Assembly: GCA_905183005.1 (NCBI GenBank) | Contig: CAJJDO010000035.1 | Coordinates: 208,338-272,337, forward strand | Source: Paramecium pentaurelia | Taxonomy: Eukaryota > Ciliophora > Oligohymenophorea > Peniculida > Parameciidae | Reading direction: 5' to 3' | Length of the DNA stretch: 64,000 bases | In this document: piece after piece, positions 36,519-47,989 of the stretch | Position numbering within the stretch: position 1 is the stretch's first letter | How the letters are laid out: every line of letters starts with the position of its first letter | Position numbers and translations under genes: made by a program | Notes under the pieces: model-generated | Database searches by the model: none | Seen by the model: the letters and a program-made list of their open reading frames with translations, nothing else | What the model was told of the DNA's origin: nothing

Positions 36519-37815
36519 TAATATTTAATAATTATTTCATTTTACATTCATATTCCTATAAAATCTAATAATTTAGTTAAGTTATTAATTTATTTTAAAT
36601 CATATTAATTACTAAATATAATTTCATATTATGTATGAAATAAATTGTATAAAAAAAGTAAATTTAAAAATTAACATGATTTAACTATTAAAATACTAAA
36701 ATTTATTATTTTAAGTTTGAATAAAAGTGAAAAATTCCTATAATTATTTTCAATGATATCTTATAAGCCTTTCTTTGAAGCAAAAATATTCTTAATTAAA
36801 ATTAACTTTCCATTCATATGAAGAAATTTCTCCTTATTCTAAGATTAAATAATAATACTTTATTTCCTAATTATGATATTAATACTAAAATCCAAACATA
36901 AATACAATTTATGATAATATGCTAATTTTCAAATCTTTATATTTTGTCGTTAATTTTATGGTAAGGGTAAAATTTGAACAACCCTACTGATATCATTATA
37001 AAACTAAAACTCATACACATACACATTTCTTTTGTCTATTAAATGTGTATGTGTATTTTTCAAAATTTAGAATTAAAAAAATTGTTTAAACGTAATCTAG
37101 CTATTAAGATTTTGTATTAACACATTATTTAATTATATTTGACTTTAGAAATCATTTACATTAATTATAATTCTTTTTAAAAATTATACATTTTAAGAAT
37201 TGTTGAAAATTTCCAATACATTCTTTTTCTTTATTTTTTTCAAAGTATAATCCATAAGAAATTATAATTTAATTAATTGATGATTTTTTAAAATATATTA
37301 CTAATAGTAATAAATATTAATTTTAGATTGAATTAATAGTTTTAATTGAACTTACATCTACAATATATTAAAAATAAATTTAAGATTCATTTTGAGTTCA
37401 GTCTTTATTAAAAGAAAAAATTAAATAATTATTTAAGATTATTTATCAGCTATTTGAAGATGGAATCTGAATAAAAAATTAATGATATTTGTATAAGAAA
37501 ATTTATATGTGCAAATAAAATAATTGAAAATTAATTAGTTATCTAAACATTGTTTATTAGATTTTTGTTATTATTGATATTCAAAATTACTCTTAAGAAT
37601 TTTTAAATAATCAATTATTCCGCATTCTTAGGGTTTATTTTGCATAATTTATTTAAAGGGTATTTAACAAATCATTATATTTGACAAATTAAGATTAGAA
37701 CTGTTTTAAAAATAAAAACCATTACTATTTTTTTAATTAAAGCAGATTTTAATACAAACATCAATAACATTTCTGAATTCATACTTTAATTAATTAATAT
37801 AAACTATATTCATCT
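36519..37815. other. Intergenic stretch with possible 5' exon and a hairpin
   Basis: About 1.3 kb between the protease and the large membrane protein. A 74-codon frame from ATG 37460 (MESEQKIND...) contains a hydrophobic helix and could be a 5' exon of the downstream gene, but no clean set of splices linked it. A 16-bp perfect inverted repeat lies at 37013-37056. Confidence 0.45.
37013..37056. repeat. Perfect 16-bp inverted repeat (hairpin)
   Basis: Arms atacacatacacattt (37013-37028) and aaatgtgtatgtgtat (37041-37056) are exact reverse complements, with a 12-nt loop. The GT/AC alternation stands out from the surrounding A+T-rich DNA. It could form a hairpin in RNA or DNA; role unknown. Confidence 0.85.
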
Positions 37816-40800
37816 ATGAAATTATTTGAGATTTTGAATCAAGGATTCTCAGACCTAATGAAAATTTTTATCATAATGAATAATCAATTTCCATTTACAA
37901 ACAAACTACTCTCATATATTATATTTTCAATGGGATAATTTAAGAATTCCTCTTACATAATTTATATACATTATAGTAATTAAACATAATACAATTAAAT
38001 TTACTAGCTTATATCCTGGTTTTCAAGACCCTCCATAATAATAACTGGATAATACTTATTCATAATACCTTTTATTATAGTCATAATCATATAATTTACC
38101 TTGGCTTATTAACTTACCAATTATTTTAAATATAAAGAAGATTAATTTAAACAAAAAATTACTTTGAAAAATTATGTTTTTAAGCAAAACAAACTAATAA
38201 AAGTAATAAATCTGATTACAGCCTTTATTTATGAATTTTATGACATAATTATTATCAACTTAATTTTTGAGATTTCTTTAACTTAGATAGAAGATCAATC
38301 GAATATTAACACCATTCTAATAATTATTACACTTTTATTATTTACTTTATTTGACATTACAAAATTACTGATAAATTAATATCAATTGTCTTATCAAATC
38401 ACAATATAATCCAAATTTTATATAACATTCTTAGATGTTATGCTTCATAGTTTAAATGTGATTTAAATTTTACTTTATTGTTTTTATAAACTAGATAAAA
38501 TCTATTAGATAACAACTACATTTATAATATCAATATTAATGTTGATAAATTTAATGCATAATTTTCATTACTTACATTCAAATGCCTATAATATCATTAT
38601 CATATCTTAAAGTTTAGCTATTATTTTATCAATAACAGAATACTTTACAATTATATTCAGTGTAACGCAATATGATTTTGGAATTTTTTAATTAATTGCT
38701 CTACCATTAGTTGTAAATATTTTTAAATAAATGAAAAGCAGAATAGCTGTTCTTAAAATACATAATAATTTAACAAATCCAAATATTGTTTTCTAAATTT
38801 TATTTTAGCATCTAGAATCAATTAATAATTCATCAAAGTTACCTTTTTATGTTTATATAAATTAGAAACATTAACCTTTATGTATAAATTGTAATTGCAC
38901 CTAAAAATAAAAAAACTATGACATTTACTTGAAATTATCTACAAGTGCTTATTTATAATCAACAATGAATAATCATTAAATTATTTAAATGATCTTAATA
39001 CATATACATACAAAAAATTATATTTAAGCTTATTCGATTTGTAGCTCGATTATAGAGTTTTAAAATTAAATGTACAGTCACTATAACAATAATTACCCTT
39101 ATAAATTTATTATGAAAAACTCTTCAATGTCAACAATCTAACCTATAAATTATGTAGATAATCTTAATAAACCTATGTATATCTTATATTATAATATTTA
39201 TACATATTTAAGAGAAGAAAGTAAATAATTATTAAAAGCAAGATTAAGAAAGAATTTTTGTAAATAATATGACTAAACTACTTTAATTTTTGAAGAATTT
39301 TACAAAACTGAATATATAATAAGAATATTAAATTTATAAATGATTAAATTATTGGAAGATAAATTGGTTTTTTATAATCAATTGATTAAAGAATTAATTT
39401 CATAAAATCAAATTTTTGATTGTTGTTTTAAAATTTCCATTCAACTTTGTTAAATTGAGAAAAATATTAATTAAATATATTAATAAAATCCATGTAATAA
39501 ATGATAATTTTTAAGTTAGCTATTAGTATATTAAATTTAAAAGTATTTTATCAGGCCGAAATCCTAAGAAATTATGTATAAGCCAGTAGGGAACATTCAA
39601 TTATCTATGAGTTGGAATCATAGTATAAATAAACTAGCATTGTGCTATTAGCAAAATAAAACAAAGTAGCATTTTTGATTACGAAATTAGGAGATTGTTC
39701 ATATAATATAAAAATTGAAAGAGCATCAAGTAATGCTAAATCATTTTTTCAAAATGAATTACCTTAATATATTGAGCCCCTAATTCCTTAAGGCATTAGA
39801 GATTATCATGGGTAGAATCTACACGATTTCTTTTAAACTGGTTCATCCCCTAGATATAAACAAAATGCTCGTTTATTCCTTCTTTAAAACAATTACATTT
39901 AAATAGCTGAATCATATTTAGATTCTTACAATAGCTTATCTGAATTAAGATTTATTAATATAATTCTAGAACTTAAAGATATTAAAGGATATATGATTCT
40001 AAATAATTAATTTCAAGTAGTTGGAATAAATAAGCAACTTTTAGATTTATTAAATTTTTCAAAATCATAAATTGATTACTTTTAACCAGATGAAATGTTA
40101 TATGGTTTAGATGTAAGATTAATGATCCCTCAATTTCTAATTTTAATAGAAGAGAATAGAGCTATGTCTTTGATTGAGTTCTATTTTATAAAATAATGCT
40201 ATATTTTTGATTTAACAAAGCATACAATGATTGAAAGATTTACAAATATGAATCTTTTAGATAGATTTGAATCATAGATTGAAATATAATCAAAATATCA
40301 TAATGATAAATTATCATATTTGATCATAACCTTTGATTACTTGAAGAAGCAGAATATAACTTCATTATTATCAAATTTTATTGAATGTTCAACAAAATCT
40401 AATTAAAAGATTGATTTATAACAAAAGCTTTTGGAAGGGATCAAGATTGATTCCCCATATGATTTTGATGATTCTAAAAACTTAGATATATAACCAGAAT
40501 TTACATATTAATAATTGAATTCCCCTTAAGAAAAATCCTCAACATACGAATTATTATTTTAATAGAAATTTTATAATCGATATCATGATATTTCTGGAGG
40601 AAGTGATGATGTTTCAATAATTAAGAAGAACTTTTAAAAATAAGTAAGTATGCCTTAGTTTTATTCAGAAAATAACAAATAAAAAATTTCTGTATAAGAT
40701 GTATGTACTCCATCAAAGAAAAAAGAAAAATATGATTCAAATTTTTAAGATAAAGTGGAATTTATAGATAAAATGGGATAGAAAAAGATTAAAAATATAT

Positions 40801-42591
40801 TTGTTAGATTAGCAATCTTCTTTTTAGTTGTTTCTTCATTATTAGGAATAGTATCCTTATTACTTTAAACATTTTTGATATAAAATAATTTTAATAATTA
40901 CATCACAGATGTTGAATAACTGTCAATTAAAAATGATCTCCTATAACCTATGTTAAGTTTCTTTATATTAAGATTTATCATATATGATAAAACTAATCTA
41001 TTAAATTAGAAATTAATAACTTAGGAATAATATTTGAATGAAATTGATTTTGCAAAATAATATCTAAAGAAAGAATTTGATCATTTTCATAATCATATTT
41101 AGGAATTATTTGAATCACAACTTTTGTAAGATTTATTATACGATCATTATTACAATGTAATTTATTTATAAGACGACTTTACTTATACGTATGAAAACTT
41201 TAGTGCTCGAACCTTCTTTATAAAATATTTTGATTATCAATAATTTATTTATGCAATATACTCTAATAATGAACTCCCTAAAATAACTACTCCTGTCACT
41301 TTTTAAATGCTAAATTAAAAATTATTGTTTGAGATTTGTTCATATTTGGGTGAGTAAGTTTATACTAATACAATAACTAGAAATTCTAAACAAATCAATG
41401 ATTAAATTATAGTTATTGCATGCTTTTTAAGTGTTAATTTTATTTGTTTATTATTCTCTAATTACTATTATAGAAAATTTGCAAATTAAAGATAAAACTT
41501 TGGAAGTATGATGTTTAATTTAGAAAAAAGTGCATTAGAATCTGAATTAGAAAATTTAGATTTTTTAATTAATCAAATAGAAAATCATAACATAACTTAA
41601 TTTTATACCTTTAATGAAAAGTATAAAGAACGTGAAATCTAAGCATTAAATTAGAAATCAAAAACTCATTATTAAAATTAGCATAAATAAATTCACAAAA
41701 AGGCTAAAATCGACACTACTAAATTCTTGATTTTCATTTATACTATGTTTATAGGTTTCTTGACTGTAAATTTAACAAATACTCTTATTCTATCTGAATT
41801 TATTTAAAAATATAAACCCACAGCTACTATGCATAAAAATACTTCAGAATTGTGTTTAAATATAGCATTAATTTATAGTTAAAAGGAATAACTGAACAAT
41901 TAAGTTTTCTTTACATATTTAAGAGACTCAGATTTTTAGAATATGGTTTAACAGCTGAATTAATCTTCTATATAAATCAAATAATATTAATAAGAATTAT
42001 TGAATGTTAATCTAAATAATTTACTATTTAATGCTGACTTTGTATCTTACTTTCTAGAATAAGAAACTTAGGATTTATGTCCACTCATCAATACAGTATA
42101 AAATTATACTATCATAGAATAACAATTAATAAATCCTAACAATTTGTATGAATTCATTTGAAGGATCTTTTCTCTTAGGGATTTAAGCTGTCTTGAACCA
42201 TGTATCTAAAATAGTTACATAAGAATTGATGACTTAAGAATTTACTCAAAGAGAACCAATAAATACATTAGAAGTCGAAGGAGCTTATTTGTTTGTTGAA
42301 TACTTATAAAAAGCATCTGATGTGGCAATGCAAGACTTTTCTGAATAAGTTTTGCATTATAAATCTATTTTAGAAGTATAATATTATTTATAATAGACAA
42401 TTCTTATTTCATCCATCTCTTTTACGTTAATTTTAGTAGCAACTATATTGAGTGCTTTAGAAATCAATTTAAAATTAAAACTAAAGTATGCTGTTAAATT
42501 TATACATCTAATACCAAGAGAAGTTTTGTTCTTGGACAATGCTTTTGAAAGGAAAGTTAGAATGGCTATTCTGAAGGATCCAAATTTATGA
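37816..42591 (+). CDS. Large multi-pass membrane protein with PAS-like region (TmcB-like)
   Basis: 1,575 aa with two introns (39494-39519, 42096-42117), both needed to keep frame. The N-terminal ~330 residues hold about seven transmembrane segments (IIPFIIVIIIQFTLAYQL, IIIITLLLFTLFD). A helical cytoplasmic part follows (AEILRNYVQASREHSIIYELE). A PAS-like region starts near residue 700 (KDIKGYMILNNQFQVVGINKQLL). Four more transmembrane segments lie in the C-terminal third (VRLAIFFLVVSSLLGIVSLLL, IVIACFLSVNFICLLF, TKFLIFIYTMFIGFL, ILISSISFTLILVATIL) around large extracytoplasmic loops. The order fits the TmcB-like family, greatly expanded in ciliates and of unknown, possibly sensory, function. 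The start is tentative. Confidence 0.75.
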
Positions 42592-42713
42592 TATTATTAT
42601 ATTTGATTATTATTAGATAGGTAGATATCTCATATAGGATAGTGATTGAATTAAAAAATTTATGATGTGCATATAACTTTTGAATTAAATGCTAATATTA
42701 TAATTAATCGGCA

Positions 42714-43308
42714 TCATTTAGTCAGATCGCTTCTTTTATTAAGGATTGCTTATCTCATCTTTGTTACATCTTTTTATCCAGGATATTCCCCATCTTTTAA
42801 AGCGATATTTTATGCTATTTAATCCCAAGAGTTTTTCTTTTAATTAGTAACACATAATACATATTGGTTATGATTTTTATTATTTTCAAGCCAGATTTCT
42901 TATTTCTACTTATTTTGACTTCTTTTTTATGCAATATCTGCATCTTATTGTCTTAATATAAATCAACAATAATTACTTTTTAAACTCCTGTAAATACTCT
43001 TAGGCTTTTTATTTTTTTTACTATTTCAATAATCTTTCTTATTAATCTTTCTCTCTGATTTAAGCTATTCTTTCATCTTCAATTACTCTCAATTTATCCT
43101 TTCTTAATTATTATTCTGGACTCTATGCTTAACTTAAATAGTACCACGTATGCATTTAATGTAATTGCTTGAGTTGGTGACTCATTTTCAAATGCATCAA
43201 AGACAGCATACTTAAGATACTATAATTTTTTACTTATTAAGCTTATGAACCGTCTTATTAAACATTTTGTATATCTTGAGTTTAGGCGTCTTCAAAAAAA
43301 TCATCCAT
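42714..43308 (-). CDS. CLTA: Clathrin light chain
   Basis: About 174 aa with three introns (43211-43233, 43123-43144, 42952-42976). A fourth possible 24-nt intron within the C-terminal part (NQY|VLCVTNQK) would not change the frame. Features: an acidic, short N-terminus (MDDFFEDAQ), a central Gln/Lys/Glu-rich helix that binds the heavy chain (LRKDKLRVIEDERIAQIREK), and a C-terminal block WDQIAQNIAL...GQKDVTKMRQAIL. The last block matches the conserved end of clathrin light chains (W-x-x-V... KD-S-RM). The protein coats vesicles with clathrin heavy chain. Convergent to the large membrane protein gene. Confidence 0.82.
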
Positions 43309-43562
43309 TATTTAATTTAATTATAATTCAATATTAATATCTAAGTATAATTTATAATCACTTAACTTCTAAAAGTAGATATTACGAAACATATAATTTG
43401 TTGTAAATTCAAAATTCAAATGACATCAAATTTCTAAAATAAAAAATGATATATATTTAATTTTAAATATTTTTAATTTAAAATTGATAATAAATTACTA
43501 ATAATTTTGCTAAAAAATACTTTATCAACTAATAATATTATCATAAAAAAGATTTCATAAAT

Positions 43563-45035
43563 TCAAGTCTAGTTTTTTCTTATTAACTTAATTTATAAAT
43601 TAAAAATATACTTTCCCTTAAAAAGTTCAATTTTCAAAATGTATTCACTTATTTTTATTTCTGATTAATGTTTCAAAGGATGAATCTACGATTCAAGTTT
43701 TTAATCTCTTTCTTGGATTTTTTACAATTACATCCATGTCCCGTTAGCTGATTCCTTTTCTTAACTTCCATCTGCAATTTCCCAATTATTTTCTCTATAT
43801 ATTTAGACCTAATATGGATACTTTAAGTTAAATCTAAATCTAGTCTATTTCCTAGATATTGTATTTGAATTGATTCTGACATTATTTTCATTCCCTCTTC
43901 CAATTGAAAATACAGTAGAGAAATCTTTAGCGAAAAAAATATTCTAATTGTGATCTGTCACTCCAGATCCTCCAAATTTGATCACAATAAATGGTACTTT
44001 ATAACATTTTAGATTAGTTAGAATTTAATCAAAACTTTAGTCTACCAATAGTGTTCTGTCATAGTGTTTTAGATCTAGTCCTTACAAAGAACACTTATAT
44101 TTGGCATTTCTTAATTTTGATATCAATCTCTCGAACTCTTAATCCTTTGGCTTTTATTCTGATCCTAAATTATGAATTTCAAGAATCTGAATTGTTGTTT
44201 CACTCCCAATACTATATTATTGATATTTTTTCATTGCTGAATAGTTTCTATTAACTTTTATATGTGTTCCAAATACACTTCCGATATCTTAAACATAACA
44301 ATCTTTTGGTTCCCTTAAAAATACAAATATAATACTCTAAATAGGATTAAATTTTCGAAATTATATTATAAGGTAATCTTAATTCGCATAAGGTTTTTTG
44401 ATATAAAGGTAATAGAGAAGTTTTTTTCCTAAAAAAGTCTTTAAAGATTATTTTGCAATGAATCCTAGAAATCAATCTCTCACTTTCTTTTAAAACTAAA
44501 CTTATTCATTTATTTACTTATGTCATTAGGAAATATTAATTAGCCTTAATAGTTTTCAAGTTTCTCTTGTCTACCTATGATAACATCTTCTGAATCAGCA
44601 TTTTTTATAGAACCTATCATACTTTCTTTAAAAAACACAGATACCCAAATTAATTTATAAAGTATTCAATTTACTCAGTAGGGTTTAATAGATTTTGGTT
44701 TTTAATAACAGTTATTTTTATATAAGGCTCACTTTTATTTAATATGGTATTTTTAATTTCATGTTTTCTTAATCTTGTGTACATCTCTTAAATCTACTTT
44801 TTTTGACTAATTTCAAATATAATAATTACAAGCTTCTTCCTTCATTTCTATTGATAGATACCATTTAAATTCCTGGATTTTCAATATGAAGAAATGGCGG
44901 CGATTAATTTGCTAACTAAAATGATATATCACTATCAAATGATTGAAAACTGATAAATAAAGATCAAAAATACATATCGCTAAAGCTTGTGTTGAATAAA
45001 TTAGCTTCTTCATAAATTAAATATCTGAAATCCAT
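43563..45035 (-). CDS. Protein with two forkhead-associated (FHA) domains
   Basis: 452 aa with five introns (44950-44973, 44807-44829, 44614-44636, 44496-44517, 44314-44335); every junction restores the frame. FHA domain 1: DVIIGRQEK (the GR of the phosphothreonine pocket), SERLISRIHCKIIFKDFF (S-R-x-H) and VQDIGSVFGTHIKVN (the G-T loop). FHA domain 2: FSIGRGNENNVRINSNTISRKQTRF and EKESANGTWMQ. FHA domains bind phosphothreonine peptides, so this is likely a signalling scaffold. Catalytic domains are absent. The first 207 bases of the gene, counted from the start codon, lie in the duplicated segment 44829-45963. Confidence 0.85.
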
Positions 45036-45963
45036 ACTAAATTGCGCAAAAAATGGCTACATAATTAATATAAAAATATTCTAAATAATTTGTTTCCTAA
45101 ATATAAATATCGATAATATTTAAATTCATAATTTATCAAATACTATTGTAATGTAGAATTTCAAATTACCCCATTCTAAATTATTCTGGTACATCTAAAA
45201 AATGTATCAATAACATTTAATTGATGATCATGAAAACAATAGCTGAAAGGTACGAAACCAATAAATATTTATAGAAAAAGTAATTATTGAGTCACTGAAT
45301 ATTTTTCAAAATCTTGAATAATATGAATTAAAAAAAGATGATAAATTGCTCACTTAATAATTAATTTAATTGGTAAGATAAGATTCAAGAGAATTTTTTG
45401 GATTAAATAACAGGAAGAGTCCTTATCGTATCAATAAACTGCATAAATAGATAACTATTAAGAATACGAATTTCAATTCAGAGTACAACCATCTCCACAT
45501 TCCATTCTTAAATCAAGATAATCAGAAGAACTTTTACCATTTGATAATTGAAAATGAAATAAAAATAGAATTAAATAGAGACAATAATCATAATTATTTC
45601 GAATTAATATTACTCTATTTCTTAGAATAAACAAAGTTATCCATTATTATATCTCACTCAAATTGTATTGTTCTAAAAAGCATCAAAAATTTCTAGAATT
45701 TTTTATATCTTTTAATAAACAAATATTGATATCAATTTGTTAATTAAATGTTCGTTATTTTTGTTTATATTAATCTTATATATATATTAATTTATTATTT
45801 ATAAAAATAATCATTTAACAAAACAGATAATTATTTTTTACAATTATATAAAAACACAATATAATCTGTAATTTAACAAACCATTAGAAAGTCTTCAATA
45901 ACTATGTTATTTATGTAATACTTAATAAAATAATTAATGAGATAGCAGGGATATATACATCAT
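44829..45963. repeat. Exact 1,135-bp duplication, copy 1
   Basis: Identical to 45965-47099 by direct comparison of the first and last blocks and of many intervening words, with only a single N between the copies. Probably the unmerged ends of two overlapping contigs. The segment carries the 5' end of the FHA gene and a possible divergent ORF. Confidence 0.9.
45053..45729 (+). CDS. Possible divergent gene upstream of the FHA gene
   Basis: A first frame opens at ATG 45053 (MATQLIQKYSKQF...) and a second, 145-codon frame (ESLNIFQNLEQYELKKDDK, HLHIPFLNQDNQKNFYHL) ends at TGA 45727-45729. They are in different registers and I could not find a single set of short introns that joins them. The second part has coding-like composition, but TGA is rare in A+T-rich DNA so open frames of this size arise by chance. 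Only 17 bp separate its start from that of the FHA gene. No family recognised. It is repeated identically at 46189-46865. Confidence 0.3.
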
Positions 45964-45964
45964 N
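45964..45964. other. Assembly gap marker (single N)
   Basis: A lone N is flanked on both sides by copies of the same 1,135-bp sequence, the signature of a join between contigs whose overlap was not collapsed. Confidence 0.9.
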
Positions 45965-46171
45965 CAAGCTTCTTCCTTCATTTCTATTGATAGATACCAT
46001 TTAAATTCCTGGATTTTCAATATGAAGAAATGGCGGCGATTAATTTGCTAACTAAAATGATATATCACTATCAAATGATTGAAAACTGATAAATAAAGAT
46101 CAAAAATACATATCGCTAAAGCTTGTGTTGAATAAATTAGCTTCTTCATAAATTAAATATCTGAAATCCAT
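45965..46171 (-). pseudogene. Truncated repeat of the FHA gene 5' end
   Basis: The ATG and the first two exons of the FHA gene recur here and stop at the N, so no complete product is possible. Almost certainly an assembly artefact rather than a biological pseudogene. Confidence 0.85.
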
Positions 46172-46188
46172 ACTAAATTGCGCAAAAA

Positions 46189-46865
46189 ATGGCTACATAA
46201 TTAATATAAAAATATTCTAAATAATTTGTTTCCTAAATATAAATATCGATAATATTTAAATTCATAATTTATCAAATACTATTGTAATGTAGAATTTCAA
46301 ATTACCCCATTCTAAATTATTCTGGTACATCTAAAAAATGTATCAATAACATTTAATTGATGATCATGAAAACAATAGCTGAAAGGTACGAAACCAATAA
46401 ATATTTATAGAAAAAGTAATTATTGAGTCACTGAATATTTTTCAAAATCTTGAATAATATGAATTAAAAAAAGATGATAAATTGCTCACTTAATAATTAA
46501 TTTAATTGGTAAGATAAGATTCAAGAGAATTTTTTGGATTAAATAACAGGAAGAGTCCTTATCGTATCAATAAACTGCATAAATAGATAACTATTAAGAA
46601 TACGAATTTCAATTCAGAGTACAACCATCTCCACATTCCATTCTTAAATCAAGATAATCAGAAGAACTTTTACCATTTGATAATTGAAAATGAAATAAAA
46701 ATAGAATTAAATAGAGACAATAATCATAATTATTTCGAATTAATATTACTCTATTTCTTAGAATAAACAAAGTTATCCATTATTATATCTCACTCAAATT
46801 GTATTGTTCTAAAAAGCATCAAAAATTTCTAGAATTTTTTATATCTTTTAATAAACAAATATTGA
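46189..46865 (+). CDS. Repeat copy of the possible divergent gene
   Basis: Same sequence as 45053-45729, present because of the duplicated contig end. It should be counted once with that entry. The same doubts about splicing and reality apply. Confidence 0.25.
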
Positions 46866-47099
46866 TATCAATTTGTTAATTAAATGTTCGTTATTTTTGT
46901 TTATATTAATCTTATATATATATTAATTTATTATTTATAAAAATAATCATTTAACAAAACAGATAATTATTTTTTACAATTATATAAAAACACAATATAA
47001 TCTGTAATTTAACAAACCATTAGAAAGTCTTCAATAACTATGTTATTTATGTAATACTTAATAAAATAATTAATGAGATAGCAGGGATATATACATCAT

Positions 47100-47989
47100 A
47101 GTGTCGTTAGAAAATCAAACATAATAATATCACTTTAAAGTATGATCTTATGAAATACCCTTGAACTACTTTTTAAATTATGTTTTTGACTAATGGATAT
47201 CCATTAGTCAAAAAACATAATTTAAAAAGTATTTCAAGGGTATATAATTCATCAAAATCAAATATATATTTAGTCTAACAATGATATGAACGTTTTAATT
47301 TAGTATAATCTTCTAAAAGAATTTATATAACCTTAAAAACAATTATAATAAACTATAAATAATAATTATACCAAACTTTAATAAAAATGATATTTATTTC
47401 AAATTATTATCAATTTATATAAAACATCCTATTATTCAAAAATTTGCGTCTTTATTGTTTAAATCATATTAATTTTATAGAATATCATCCTCATATGTAA
47501 ATAATTAGTAAGTTATAATTCTAAGGATAATATATATTTATGTTAAAGAAAGAATTTTTTAGTTACTTTAAAAATTAGTTTAAGGAAAGGTTCTTAACCC
47601 TGTTATACTTTAAAAATTGTGGGCTAGCCCCTCTTCTTATTAGCTTGAAACTAGAACATTATCTTTTGAATATTAATTTTCTTATACCATTTTTACGAAA
47701 CTCAATTCTGAATGTATACTTTAAAAATAATGATTAATAAGAATTACGTAAAATATATAAACATATAAAAATAGTAATGAAAAAATTAACTTTGAAAGCC
47801 AAATGTATATATCTTATATTTTATTTTTTATAAGAATTATATATTTAAATAATTACTGATTGATTTTTTATTAAATCAAATATAAATTAATAATGCACCA
47901 TAATTTAAATATTATTATTTAAATAATTATATAATGTAATAAATTTTTAATAATTTTTTTTAATTCATGTGTGAAAAGTATTTATTAAC
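47100..47989. other. Gene-free A+T-rich stretch around the palindrome
   Basis: Apart from the palindrome I see no coding-like frame. A patch near 47580-47640 (gttcttaaccctg, gtgggctagcccctc) is less A+T-rich and contains the short inverted word gggctagccc. Confidence 0.45.
47155..47243. repeat. Long palindrome, about 43-bp arms
   Basis: The two arms meet at ggatatcc (47195-47202). They match outward through actaat/attagt, a run of T against a run of A, taaatta-type sequence and accctt/aagggt, with one mismatch and one single-base indel. The arms have essentially no spacer, so the DNA could extrude a cruciform or the transcript could form a long hairpin. It lies just outside the contig junction, in gene-free DNA. 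Confidence 0.88.

Larger units (their letters stand above)
45965..47099. repeat. Exact 1,135-bp duplication, copy 2
   Basis: Second copy of 44829-45963. It continues into unique sequence after 47099, whereas copy 1 continues into unique sequence before 44829. This is the expected geometry of two overlapping contigs. Confidence 0.9.
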
